This document shows, piece by piece, positions 1 to 11,116 of a stretch of DNA of 64,000 nt. Source of the stretch: Cryptomeria japonica (lineage: Eukaryota; Streptophyta; Pinopsida; Cupressales; Cupressaceae). Location of the stretch: assembly GCF_030272615.1 (NCBI RefSeq), contig NC_081406.1, positions 238,936,422 to 239,000,421 on the forward strand, written 5' to 3'. The notes below the pieces were generated by a model. That model searched no databases. It saw only the letters and a list, made by a program, of their open reading frames with translations, and was not told the origin of the DNA. A program made the position numbers and the translations under genes. Numbering within the stretch: position 1 is the first letter of the stretch; each line of letters starts with the position of its first letter.

Positions 1-2625
1 ACTCCATTATTGACAAGCTTACTGCTTTTGAATTAAATGGTTATGATGATAGTATTCAGAAATATGAATCAACATTTAGAGCTTCTATTTCTAACTCATC
101 TATGAGAAAAAGTAGAGATGTTAGTCATTGTCATGAATCTAGATCCACCAAAGAAATTGATGATGAAAATAGTTTGGTTGAGGTTGAAGCATTGTTGGCC
201 AAGTGATTGCCCAGAGGTACCGGTAAATACAGAGGTAAATTACCTTTGAAATGTTTTGAATGCAACAAGATTGGACACATAGCCGCTAAATGTCCTAATG
301 GTGATAATGAGAACAAGCGAGAGAAATTCAAGAAGTACAAGGGAAAAGGAAAAAGAGATTTTCTTATTGCTATTGATGGTGGTATCACTGATGAGGAATC
401 TGAAGGTGATGCTAATGAAGACATTGTCTTTGTAGCCATTAAAGAGGAGACATCTGATAAGAAAGCTTTAGTTTCTCGCATGGATAATTATGATTATTGA
501 ATCATAGATAGTGGTTTCTCACATCACATGACCGGTGACTGGAGCAAATTTCTTTCTTTGAAGTAATTTGATGGCGGAGTTGTAAGATTTGGTAATGCCT
601 CACCCTGCATGGTTAAAGGTAAAGGAACTAATTTTCTTAATAGGAAGAGCAGTGCAGATGATGTCTACTGGGTTGAAGGTCTAAAACAAAATCTTTTCAG
701 TGTTGCTCAACTCAATGACAGAGGATACCCATTGGAGTTTAAGAATGGTATGTGCCAAATCTATGGGAGAAAAGGTGAACTGATTGCAACCAGCAAGCAG
801 ACTAAAGGTAACTTGTTTCACTTGAATCCTAAAGTCAGCAACTACTTAATTGCTAAAATGGATGATTGTTGGCTTTGGCATAGGAGATTTGGTCATTTGA
901 ATTTTGATAACATTGTTAAAGTGAGTAAGTCCAAGGCAGTGAGAGGTTTGCCACAATTGGACAAACCCGTTAATGCTCTATATAAGGAATGTCAATTGGG
1001 AAAAATGACATCCTCAAATTTCAAGAGCAAGTCTTTTTCAGTGGAGCATCTGTTAGATTTGGTTCATATAGACCTATGTGGACCAATTAGGACTAAAAGT
1101 ATTCAAGGTGATAGATATTTTATGATTTTCATTGATGATTGCTCAAGGATGATGTGGGTCACATTCTTGAAAGATAAAATAGAGGCATTTGGTAAATTCA
1201 AAGCATTCAGGGCCTTAGCTAAAAAAGAGATTGGTAAGAAGATAAAGGGTCTGAGGACTGATTGAGGTAGTGAATTTACTTCTAAGGAATTCACTAGATA
1301 TTGTGAAGAGAATGGTATCAAACGACAACTTTCTGCACCGAGGACACCAAAACATAATGGTATTGCAGAGAGAAACAATTGATCAGTTGTTGAAGCTACT
1401 AGGATGATGTTGATACAAGGAGGTGTAGCGAAAACCTTTTGGAGAGAAGCTGTCGGCATAACTGTCTACACAATGAAAAAGATTTGGGTAAAAAGAGGTA
1501 AGGATAAGACTCCTTATGAATACCTGGTATGGTAGATCACCTAATGTTGGTTATTTCAAGATATTTGGTAGTAAATGTTTTATTAAGAGAGGTGACTATA
1601 TTAGCAAGTTTGAGGCTAAAAGTGATGAAGCTATATTTTTTGGTTATTCCACTAAAAGAAAGCCTACAAATGCTACAACAACCGGACACAGAGAATCATT
1701 GAGAGTGTTGATGTTTGAGTGGATTAGTATCCTGAAGTCTCAGAGGAAACCAGTATGGAGAAAAAGGATGAAGATCCTTGCATTTTGTTTTTGGAACCAG
1801 AACATGTGAAACCTGAAATCGGTAAAGCAAATACTGATGTACCAGTTCAACCGAAATAGGTAGACTCAGAAGAAGAGGATGATAATGAAGAAGATGAACC
1901 TGAAGAAAATGATCATGTTACTCCAAGGTATGTGAGACTCAATAACAATCTTGATCAGATTATTGGAGATAAGGATGTTGGAGTACTAACCAGAAGAAGA
2001 ATTAGAGAGAATTCTTGCATGATCTCCACTATTGAGCCTAAAAATGCTAAGGAAGCATTTGGAGATGATCATTGGGTCAAAGCTATGGAGGAGGAGCTTG
2101 ATCAAATTGAGAAGAACAATGAATGGACTCTAGTACCTCGACTGGTGAATAAAAATGTAATAGGTACTAAGTGGGTTTTCAAGAACAAGCTGAATGCAAA
2201 TGGTGTAGTAGTATGAAACAAAGCTATATTGGTTTGCAAAGGTTATTCATAAGAAGAAGGAGAAGATTATGGTGAGACTTTTGCACCAATTGCTAGAATG
2301 AAAAGTGTCATAACTTTACTGGCTTTTGCAGCTCATAAGGGATTCAAAGTATATTAGATGGATGTGAAATCTGCATTTTTGAATGGAATACTAGAAGAAG
2401 AGGTATACATTGAGCAACTCGATGGTTATGCTTTAACTGATAAAAAGGAAAAGGTATTTAAGTTGCACAAGGCACTATATGGATTAAAGAAAGCAATAAG
2501 GGCATGGTATGAAAGGCTTCATTCACACCCGATGAAGATAGGTTTTCAGAGAACCAGTGAAGATGGCAACATATATCTCAAATCTGAAGGAGATAAGATA
2601 CTGGTTAGTGAAGTGTTTGTGGCTG
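1..2625 (+). pseudogene. copia A gag-protease-integrase-RT (broken)
   Basis: This is the degenerate polyprotein of a copia element; intact homologues make capsid, protease, integrase and reverse transcriptase for retrotransposition. The gag zinc knuckle CFECNKIGHIAAKC is at 252-293. The protease motif IIDSG is near 502. The GAG-pre-integrase motif WLWHRRFGHL is near 869. The integrase core follows with HIDLCGP and FIDDCSRMMW (about 1065-1150) and the glutamate region GIAERNN (about 1362). RT begins with WVKAMEEELDQIEKN near 2068 and runs to the active-site box at 2618-2630. Stops interrupt it at about 204, 498, 565, 1263, 1380, 2214, 2250 and 2355. Several read TGA where CGA is expected or TAG/TAA where CAG/CAA is expected. 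Family assignment is secure; function is lost. Confidence 0.9.
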
Positions 2626-2630
2626 ATATC
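2626..2630. repeat. Target-site duplication of the solo LTR (left copy)
   Basis: ATATC here and at 3632-3636 flank the solo LTR exactly. The five bases fall inside the codons of the RT active-site box of copia A. Confidence 0.9.
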
Positions 2631-3631
2631 TGTATACACCTAAAAATGGTCTGAAGATAATTAATTGAATAAGCAATTATTTAATTAATCTCCTTCCCCA
2701 ATTTAATTGAATTCATCAACAATTTGATTAAAACCCCTCTTTTTCATCTACTTATTAATAAATCTAAGGATTTATTTAATAGATTCATTTCAATAGTCCC
2801 CTTTGATTAATTAATTAAAATTAATTAATTCTTCCCCCATCAAAATCATTCTTCTAATCTCCTAATTAATTAAAACAAATCAATTATGAGTTGTTGAAAT
2901 TAATTATCCTTTTCCTATTATTTTAATTTCTAAATTCAAATTCTCCTAACCTAACCCATTCCATCTAACCCCATGTCCCCTTTCCTTGAACACTTTTCCC
3001 TCTCATGAGAAAAACTTTGTGACACTTGTCACTAAGTGTTCCCTTTCATCCAACCTCTTCTAGAAGCCTCTTGACACTTGTCACCATAGAGATGATAAAT
3101 GTTCCCTTTAATCCAACCCCTTTGCCAACCTCCAATTTAACCATTGATATCTTCAAATCAATCTTGACTGTTGATTCCCACCACCTCATCCCTGGCCTTG
3201 GAAAATACTATAAATAGACCCCATTTTGGAGAAATAATCATCCCATCTCATTCTCATCTTATGCCTTGTTAATATAGGTATCTAGCTTCTAGTTTATTAT
3301 TCTTAGCATTGTTATCATGTTCAATTTTAGCTTAATTGCGTCTTCAATCTAGCTTATTTTCTAGAATAATCATGAAATCATGTAGCTTAAATCATTATCT
3401 CATCTAGATCATGCATCTTCATCATTTAAATCCTCCATCTAAGTGTAGTCAAGTCACTGGAATTTGCATAACAAGATCTGAGAGCAAAATTCATACTCGC
3501 ATTTACTAGGAGGCGATAGATCGCTTAGTTATGGTTTTGTATTTCTTTGATTTAAATTCATTAACCATGCTTGTAATGATCTATTGAGTATTTTGCATTT
3601 GCAAGTACAGGTACACTTCACAGGCATGACA
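2631..3631 (+). mobile_element. Solo LTR (1001 bp) inside copia A RT
   Basis: The block starts TGTATACACC and ends GGCATGACA. It is flanked on both sides by ATATC (2626-2630 and 3632-3636), a perfect 5-bp target duplication. Removing it with one ATATC brings the copia RT reading frame back into register across the active-site box. There is no internal region, so this is a solo LTR left by LTR-LTR recombination. Its first bases resemble the LTR of element H (TGTAGACACC, read on the minus strand from 58393), and both are rich in TTAATTAA-type palindromes, so they are probably the same or a related Ty3/gypsy family. Confidence 0.9.
3209..3216 (+). promoter_or_regulatory. TATA box of the solo LTR
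   Basis: TATAAATA lies about 580 bp into the solo LTR, in the position expected of a U3 promoter. It is followed by a C-rich stretch. Transcription from it would run through the 3' half of copia A. Confidence 0.55.
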
Positions 3632-3636
3632 ATATC

Positions 3637-4575
3637 ATATTTTGAGGAAATGATGACATGAGCAATGACTTTGCAAATGAAATGAAAAGTGAGTTTGAAA
3701 TGTCTCTAGTGGGAGAGATAAAAATTTTCATAGGTTTGCAAATACAACAAATGAAGAGTGGCATTTTCATTACACAGTATAAGTATGTGAAAGAGTTGTT
3801 AAAAACATTTGGTATGAGTGACTATAAACAAGTTGGGACACTAATGGTTATGGGTTGTAAGTTGTCTAAGGAAGATGATGCCACATCCGTTGATGAAAAA
3901 GAGTACAGGTCAATGATTGGTAAATTGCACTATGTTGTTCACAACAAATCAGATATAGCTCATGGAGTTGGTCTAGTTGCTATATTTCAGAAGAATCCTA
4001 AGGAAACACATTTGATAACAACCAAGATGATATTCAAATATTTGAAAGGTACTATTAACTATGGATTATGGTATCCATATGAAGGAATATTTGACTTGAA
4101 GGTGTACACAAATGGGAATTGGGAAGGTAACGTTGATGACCAAAAAAGCATAACCAATGGAGCATTCTTTCTAGGAGGAAGACTTATTTCATGGAGTAGT
4201 AAGAAGAAGAGTTGTATTTCACAGTCTACTGTTGAAGCTGAGTACGTTGCTACTTATATGAATTGTACCTAGGCTATCTAGATGAGACACATTTTGGAGG
4301 GTTTCAAGATTAAGTTTACAGAACCTATAAAGATCTTATGTGACAATACCAGTACCATAAATATTTCAAAGAAGCCTATCTTGCATGCATGAACCATGCA
4401 TATTGAATTGAAGTATCATTTCTTGAGGGAAAAAGTGCAGAGTAAATATGTGATCTTAGAGCATGTTTCTACCAAGGAGCAACTTGCAGATATCTTAACT
4501 AAACCTCTCCCTAAGACTACTTTTGAGTATCTTAGAAGTCAGCAAGGGGTTGTACCCCTTCATGAGGTCAATTAA
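3637..4575 (+). pseudogene. copia A RT C-terminus and RNase H (broken)
   Basis: This continues the copia A polyprotein after the solo LTR. The segment from SNDFANEMKSEFEM (about 3661) is the RT thumb, and the RNase H follows with GRLISWSSKKKSCIS and STVEAEYVA near 4180-4250. The C-terminal tail contains ADILTKPLP near 4490 and ends at a TAA at 4573-4575. The first catalytic segment of RNase H reads YTNGNW where the family has Y-x-D-x-D-W, so both aspartates are lost, consistent with G-to-A changes. Stops occur near 3644, 4272 and 4392. Confidence 0.88.
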
Positions 4576-4858
4576 GAATGATGCAGATTGGATCAGTGTT
4601 GGAGCTACTTAAATTTTTTGTAGGAGGATTGGTGTAGGAGTGGAGTTATTCCATAGGGGGAGCATCAAGTTGTTGATGTTGATCAGTGAGTTTGACATTG
4701 CATGTTTTAATTTCAGTTTGACATTGTTGTCAAAGGGGGAGAAGAACTATGCGATTTTTGGAGGTGAAGAATTGTAATGTAAACCAGGATTCCTATTCAC
4801 AATCAAAACAATCAATGGTATTGATATTTGTATTGCCATCAATGCCAAAGGGGGAGAT
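4576..4858 (+). promoter_or_regulatory. 3' UTR and polypurine tract of copia A
   Basis: The polypurine tract AAAGGGGGAGAT occupies 4847-4858 directly before the LTR and would prime plus-strand DNA synthesis. Two further similar purine blocks precede it: AAAGGGGGAGAA near 4734 and TAGGGGGAGC near 4654. No coding sequence is seen here. Confidence 0.8.
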
Positions 4859-6273
4859 TGTTGGCATTTGCATGAAGATTGCATTAATGATTTGCTATGT
4901 TGTCATTGATGTCAATAAACTAGTAATGTTATTGATATAATATTGTTTTGTAACTGGTAGGAAGAGCTAAGTGAAAAGAACTATAACAAGTAGGTAAGTT
5001 TTTGGAGTGAACCGATATTGCAAAGAATTGGAGAGTTGAATCGGTAAACCATACCTGTTGTTTTGATAAACCCTCACTGATTAAGTCTGGTGAATTGGTT
5101 ATATTGGGTTATGATCTAATGATGAGTGGTAATGATTATGACATGTATGCATATTGTATGAGGAGAGTTTTTGGCGCATTGAGTTAATATTTTTTTTTAT
5201 CTTGGGAATGAGCAAGTATATTGCATGTAATGCAAAATGTGTGATGAGTTATTGAGTTCGATGAAGTAGTGATCAAGGAGTGGTCAAGGCTTTCTTGAAT
5301 GATGTGCAGAGATTGTTATGTAATCCAATGGTCATACCTGAACTGACTTATTTGTAATCTCTATGAGAGAATTAGATTTTTGTTGTGTTACTGACCTAAT
5401 TGGTTTGTTTATAAGGTTGATGAGTTATTTTTGTTTACTGGAGTTGGCAAATTTGAATTGAGTGTGAGGTTGTCGAACTAGATGATGTATTTGTAGTTTG
5501 TGTAAAAGTAGATAAGAGCATGGAAAGGATCTGAACAAGCAAGTGAAGTGATATTTTAACAAATCAACAAACCCCTGTTGTTTTCTAACAATTACAGTAG
5601 TAAAATCCCCTAACCGGGTAAGCTCTAACAAGCTTTGTGTTATTCAAATCCTCTAACCAGGTGATCCATTAGCTTTGATTCTAAATCCTTTACAATAGTT
5701 ACTCCTCATAGTGTATTGCTTTTAACAAGGCATTATAGTCAATCCCTTAACCGGGTGGTCCCTAACAGGATATGTTCTTAGCATAACTTTTTGTAAAATC
5801 TTTAACAGGCTTGGGTCCTAAAAGGGTGAACTTTAGAAGAGTTCAGATAGTTATCTTGTGAGTCTCATCTCACCGTGGTTTTTCCCATTTGCGTTTCCAC
5901 GTCAAAAATATTGTTTCAAGTGGTGAATGTTTTTATGGTTATGTTTCTATTAATGAATTGCTTAACTACTTAAATCACTTTGATAAGTTATGTTAATCAG
6001 TAACAATCTAAAATAAGGTTTTACTTATGTCAAGTAAAAGTATTTGGATGATTGCGAGTTTTAAGTTATTTACTATTAACTGTTGTAATAATCAACTGGT
6101 TTATCTTGACAATTTTATTGCATTTAAGTTCAGTGGTTTAACTTGTCAGTTTCAAGTTTACTTGAGAGGCTATTTCCGAGTAAGGTAAAAGTTTATCAGT
6201 TTTTCTATCTACTAATTCACCCCCCTCTCAGTAGTTGACTAGATCCTTATTCTTTTATCATACCATCACAACA
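4859..6273 (+). repeat. 3' LTR of copia A (about 1415 bp)
   Basis: It begins TGTTGGCATT immediately after the polypurine tract and ends ATCACAACA next to an opposite-strand copia remnant. A TTTATAAGG near 5408 is a possible TATA box. The second half carries repeated CTAACCGGGT-type motifs, and CACCCCCCTCTCAGT lies near the 3' end. LTR C (28759-30293) has the same first ten bases, the same polypurine tract and the same ACAACA end, so A and C belong to related copia families. The exact 3' base is uncertain by a few positions. Confidence 0.8.
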
Positions 6274-8311
6274 TGAAGATACTGCAATATATTCTAGTTT
6301 AGATGTAGACAAAGAGATAGAATCCTTCTTCTTACTTACCCAACAACTAACCAAGAGTCAAAAAAGAATGCTCTAACACTTGTAGTTTTCATGTCATCAA
6401 CACTTCCAGCCCAATATACATCAATATAAGTTGTCAGAGTGAAATATGAACTTTTAGGGTACCACAACCAAAGGCCTATATTCGTTTTAGATATCTGAAA
6501 ATTATTTTCATTGCCACAACATGTGATTCTTTCAGTTCATGTTGAAATCTAGCTGCCTAATAGATTGCATACATGATATCTGATTTGGTAGTAGTCAAAT
6601 ATAATAGTCCTCCAATCATTGATCTATACTTACTTGCATCTACTTTAGGTGACTTATCATCTTTTATCAATTTGCAGCTGGTGGTCATAGGTGTACACAC
6701 CAGTTTGGAGTTCTCTAACCCATACTTCTTCAACAAATCCTTAATGTATTTAGACTGAGAAATGAAAATTCATTTATCATTCTAATTTACCTGCAAGCCA
6801 AGAAATAAATTTAACTCACCAATCATAAACATATCAAATTCCTTCTACATTTCATTAGCAATTTTTTTGCACATACCTTCGTTTCCTCCAAATATTATAT
6901 CATCAACATACACTACAACAATTAAGATTTTACCTGAATCAAATTTGAAATATAAATTTCTATCAGTCAAACCCCTCTAAAATCCTTGATCAATTAAATA
7001 CTTATCTAGCCTTCCATACAAAGCTCTAGGTGCTTGTTTCAATCCATACATGGTCTTCTTCAAATTTCAAACAATGTTTAGATTATCTTTTAACTTTAAT
7101 CCTTCTGGTTGTTCAATGTAAACTTCTTTCAATTCTCCATTCAATAATGTTGATTTCACATTCGTCTGATAGAATTTTAAATTTTTAAAAGCTGCAAAAG
7201 CTAAAAACATTATGATTGCCTCCATCCAAGCAACTGGGACATATGTCTCCTCAAAATCAATACCTTCAATCTGAGTATAACCCTTGCAAAACAACCTTGG
7301 TTTTTTTCTCACAACCTTTCCATCTTCATCTGGCTTGTTCCAGAATACCCACTTAGTTACAATCACATTCTTATCTATCGATCTATTAACTAATTCTCAT
7401 GTTTGATTCTTCTCAATCCAACCCAACTCTTCTTTCACTGCTTTCATCCAATTTTGATCTTTGCAAGCTTCTTCTACTGATTTTGGTTTAATATCTGAAA
7501 GTAAACATAACAAGACTTGTTCTTGAGTTTATTTTCTTCTTGTGATGATACCTTTGTTCTTATCTCCAATAATTGGATGCATTGAGTGATTCTTTTGAAC
7601 ATATCTTGGTGTCTTTGAACAATTTTATTTAGCCTTTTGTTGTAATACCAGTATGCCTTGCTCCTTGTAGAGTATTCTAGGAAAATGCCTTTATCAACTC
7701 TACTGTCATATTTTCCAAGATTATCCTCATCTCTCCAGATGTAGTACTTGCTTCCAAATACCTTGAAATACTTCACTATCAAATTTCTACCATGCCATAG
7801 CTCATAAGATGTCTTTCCATGTCTTTTCTGGTATAAAATTTTGTTAAGAGTGTAGACTACAGTATGAATTGTTTCTCTCCAATAGACTTCTAGGAGTTCT
7901 TCTCCTTCGATCATTGTCTTGGCTGCCTCTTTAATTGTTTGATTCATCCTTTCCACTACACCATTTTGTTGAGGTGTTCTCAGGACAAACAACTATTTTC
8001 TAATGCCACGTTTCTTACAAAATTTGTTAAACTCATCATAAGTAAATTCTCTTCCTCTATCAAACCTCAAGCACTTAATCTTTCTATCAACTTCATTTTC
8101 AACTTTAGCCTTGAATATTTTGAATTTATCTAACGCTTTTGACTTCTCTCTTAAGAATGCAACCCATGACATTCTAGAGTAATCATCAATCAATAACATG
8201 AAATGCCTCTCACCTTGTTTACTCCTTATTCTGGTCGAACCGCATAGGTATGTATGCACTTATTCCAAAAATCTGGTGGACGAACGATCTTTTCCTTTGT
8301 ATGTTCTAATA
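6274..8311 (-). pseudogene. Ty1/copia remnant B: integrase-RT-RNase H (broken)
   Basis: Read from 8311 leftwards, this is a copia polyprotein piece. The integrase has DDYSRMSWVAFLREKSKALD near 8195-8140 and PQQNGVVERMN near 7975-7940. RT starts near 7366 (TKWVFWNKPDEDG) and its active-site box YVDD is intact at about 6899-6910. The thumb (GELNLFLGLQ) and RNase H remnants continue to about 6280 (SISLSTSKLEYIA). Gag, protease and LTRs are missing. The right edge is cut by element X1 and the left edge by the LTR of copia A. Several stops and frameshifts make it non-functional. Confidence 0.88.
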
Positions 8312-9629
8312 GGACCTAAAATTATGTCTTGCAAAATTTCAGTCATTCTGGTATCATTATGCCCTCTGTCAAGTTTTCATGGTTTAGGGCTTTAGGGGTT
8401 GTGACTTTTTGGTTAAGTCTTGGTATTAAAGAAAATCTTCAAGCTTCTTTATATTTTTTTGTTACCTTTTTCTCACTTAAGGCTAAGGGTTCTTTTCTGT
8501 GGGAAGGGCCATTTTATTCCTTAAGTGATAAATCGTGTTAGATTGGTCTAAAAAGTGGTCTTCCTAAAGTTGTGTGTGAAAATTTCCCTATAGTCACTCT
8601 TTTAATATTTATGCTTGTGCCCACTTTTTTTTTTCTAAGTCTAAAATCCTAAGTATTTTGACTGGTTGATAAAAGTATAACAGATCTGACGGTCTATGCT
8701 TCCCCGTGGTTGAAAGTGCGAGGGTGATAAAGACCGTGACATCATGAGATGATTCCACATGTCTTCAATGGAAAAGGGGTAGGATGGCGATGTAACCTGT
8801 CGAAGTCTTGTGTTACCGATTCTCAGGCAGTAAAAATTGGTCTACTAATAGTCCTATCAATTGGCATGTGTTCAAGATGAACGATGATGTTATGTCCTGA
8901 GATAAAAGGTACCCGACTTTTAATTCTGAAAGGGTTAACAGGTACTATGCATAGCAATAAAATGTGAATAGATCTGATGACCCATGTACACTGAGATGGA
9001 AGTTGCAAGGAAGTTACAGATCATGACATCATGAGATGATGTCACGTGTCCAAGGCGAGCCAAGAAAAGCTGATGGTGTAGTCACTAAAGGTGGTGAAGC
9101 AGGGCGATGAGTTAGATGTGCCATGTCATGCCAAGGGTGGACCCGCTTGCCACATTGGACAATAATTGTCAGATTGAAAGGTTTGGTCCATAAGATTTGC
9201 CAAGTTAAGAGTCGTTGTTTCACTCGTGTGAGTAGTAATGGCTGATGAGACATTTGTGTTCTTTTTCAGGTAGTAATTAAAGATTTTTAAAAGTTCTTCT
9301 TCATTCGTAAAAGATTTCCTAGAAATCCAAAAGATATTCCTATTGCCGAGAAAGGTTGAAACGACTCTTTGAAAAACAAAATTGCCATCTCTCTGGTGAA
9401 ATCAGAATAGTAAGTTTATCTGAGCTCCTTCATCTATTTTTTAAATAAATTGATGTTATAAATTATGCATGAAGTTGTAAGAAAAGAATTTCAATTTGTT
9501 CTAGGGTTAGGATCTAGACAAAGAGGAGTGAAATTTGTTTGAATTACTATTGTAATATAAAACCTCGTGTTAGCCCTAGTTTTTTCTTCCTCAATCTAAA
9601 GTTATAGTGTAAAATCGTAGTTTCAAAAG
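8312..9629 (+). promoter_or_regulatory. X1 spacer upstream of the extra ORF
   Basis: This non-coding block is conserved between X1 and X2 (35588-36953). It contains two diverged copies of a ~100-bp motif (about 8685-8770 and 8970-9060), each with TGACATCAT followed by an inverted ATGAT. In the second copy the arms TGACATCAT (9024-9032) and ATGATGTCA (9036-9044) are perfect and run into CACGTGTC (9043-9050), a G-box/ABRE-type core. A GTAAGT near 9409 could be a 5' splice site of a leader intron. It may hold a separate promoter for the extra ORF; this is inference. Confidence 0.45.
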
Positions 9630-11116
9630 ATGGCTCCCTCATGAAAACATTCAGGACAAATGGATTATATGAAAAGAAATCTATATGATGACTTCTTGGA
9701 TCAATTGAATCCCTCAACAAATGATAGACAACATGGGCATAGATTTGTGAGTGGAAAAACCCTAGGAGAAGGGTTAACTGACAAAGCATTCCACTTGGCG
9801 GATGCTAGTATACTGATGACTGGACTAGAAATGTTTAAAGTATGGTATTGACAACGAAACTTATATTCCCCATTATCCGGTCCCTGGTAGTATGATTTGG
9901 GTACTTTGGTAGTGTCGGGTGTCTTCATGGACATTGACCCACTCAAAATTGTCACAAACAAATATGACTCTCTCTCAAGGATTATTAGGGGAATGAAGGA
10001 GAAATTTTATTGACTATTAGAATGAAAGAGTTCCAGGAGGTTTTTGACCTGTATGAACCATCTGTGAACCTGGTGCAGATAGAGTTGAATGAGCAAAAGT
10101 CATATTACTACAAGATGAGGGAATTCATTAGAAACCATTTCCTTCCAATGCATTTGGTCAGAGCAGGGAATACAACATACCATATCGGCCCTAGCTCAGA
10201 GGAGCCATTCCCAATTGATGATTTTGCTCCCTACTTTCAAATTACTTTTTTCTCTTTATGTTAGATATTGGGTTTTAATCTAATTACAATGATGCCACTT
10301 GATTTTATGTACATGGCTATGCAAATACAACATCTAGATAATACAATGGTTTTCGACTTTGCCTCTTACCTTGAAGAAAAGATTCATGAGGAGTTACTTG
10401 ATATTAAGAATGAAGTAGTTGGTGCTAAATTCTTCTGGTATTCCTTACTCATGTATATGTTCCTATTCAAGAATGCAAATTACTTTGAGGGTACCATGAA
10501 CCTCAAAAGGACAATTGATAACCAAGAGATTCCAATGCAGCTTTGGAGCACATATATGTCTTGGGATAGAGAGGAGGCCAACTTTTTAAGATTTGATAAT
10601 AGTTTTGCTTCTAGGTTGAGACAAAAGTTGATAGTAAATCTGTCAAGGATTCCCAAAGAATTACATGATTTTGTAAGACCCAAAGAAAGATTACCACTTT
10701 TTAGGATTGAGCACAATTTGGGGGATTTTATCCCTTATCCTATAAGTACTATTATCAGAATCTATGGTTTCCCCAGACAGCCACATGTACTGCCTTTCAA
10801 CGTTCCTTTGAGAATGGGTTTCACCTAAGTAATGTGGCAAATAGGATGCATTCAAGACAAGGATTTAAAAGGAAGGAGTAAAGGAACAATTTTCCCATAT
10901 TACTTTATTATCCCTTATTTTATAATTATGAAGAGAGGATATGGACATTTTGATAAATTCTTTGCTCCATATCATTTGGGGGTGAGTATAGCTAGACATA
11001 GTGATATTGAGGGGTTCTACAACACTTTCAAATCAAGAATAAAAGGAAACATGTTTCCCCACAAGTATAAATTTCCTGAGGATATAATCAGAAATGAATT
11101 TGATTCCATGATTCAG
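9630..11116 (+). pseudogene. X1 extra ORF, N-terminal part
   Basis: The ATG at 9630 matches the X2 start (36954). The protein begins MAPS and contains DYMKRNLYDDFLDQLNPS, RNHFLPMHLVRAGNTTYHIG and FDFASYLEEKIHEELLDIKNE. I recognise no enzyme motif. X2 shows what was lost: codon 5 is TGA here but CGA in X2; TAG at 10262 is CAG in X2; TGA at 9849 is GGA in X2. One A is missing near 9990, shifting the frame. The reading frame at the break continues exactly in the second part at 18969. Tat elements are known to carry extra ORFs of unknown function, and this is probably one. Confidence 0.75.
11112..11116. repeat. Target-site duplication of the chromovirus (left copy)
   Basis: TTCAG here is repeated at 18964-18968. 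Joining the X1 sequence across the element with one copy restores the reading frame of the X1 extra ORF, as X2 confirms (ATGATTCAAGAATGG there). Confidence 0.93.

Larger units (their letters stand above)
1..6273 (+). mobile_element. Ty1/copia element A (5' end off the window)
   Basis: The domain order is that of a Ty1/copia element: zinc-knuckle gag, protease, GAG-pre-integrase, integrase, reverse transcriptase, RNase H, then polypurine tract and 3' LTR. The 5' LTR and start of gag lie left of the window. The body is degenerate, with many stops and frameshifts, so it cannot encode a working polyprotein. A solo LTR sits inside the RT. The right edge abuts an opposite-strand copia remnant at 6274, so A may have inserted into that older copy; the matching target duplication would be outside the window. 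Confidence 0.9.

Noticed and set aside
131..481. 116-codon open frame on the minus strand
   Set aside because: It lies antisense to the copia A gag and has no independent protein signature.
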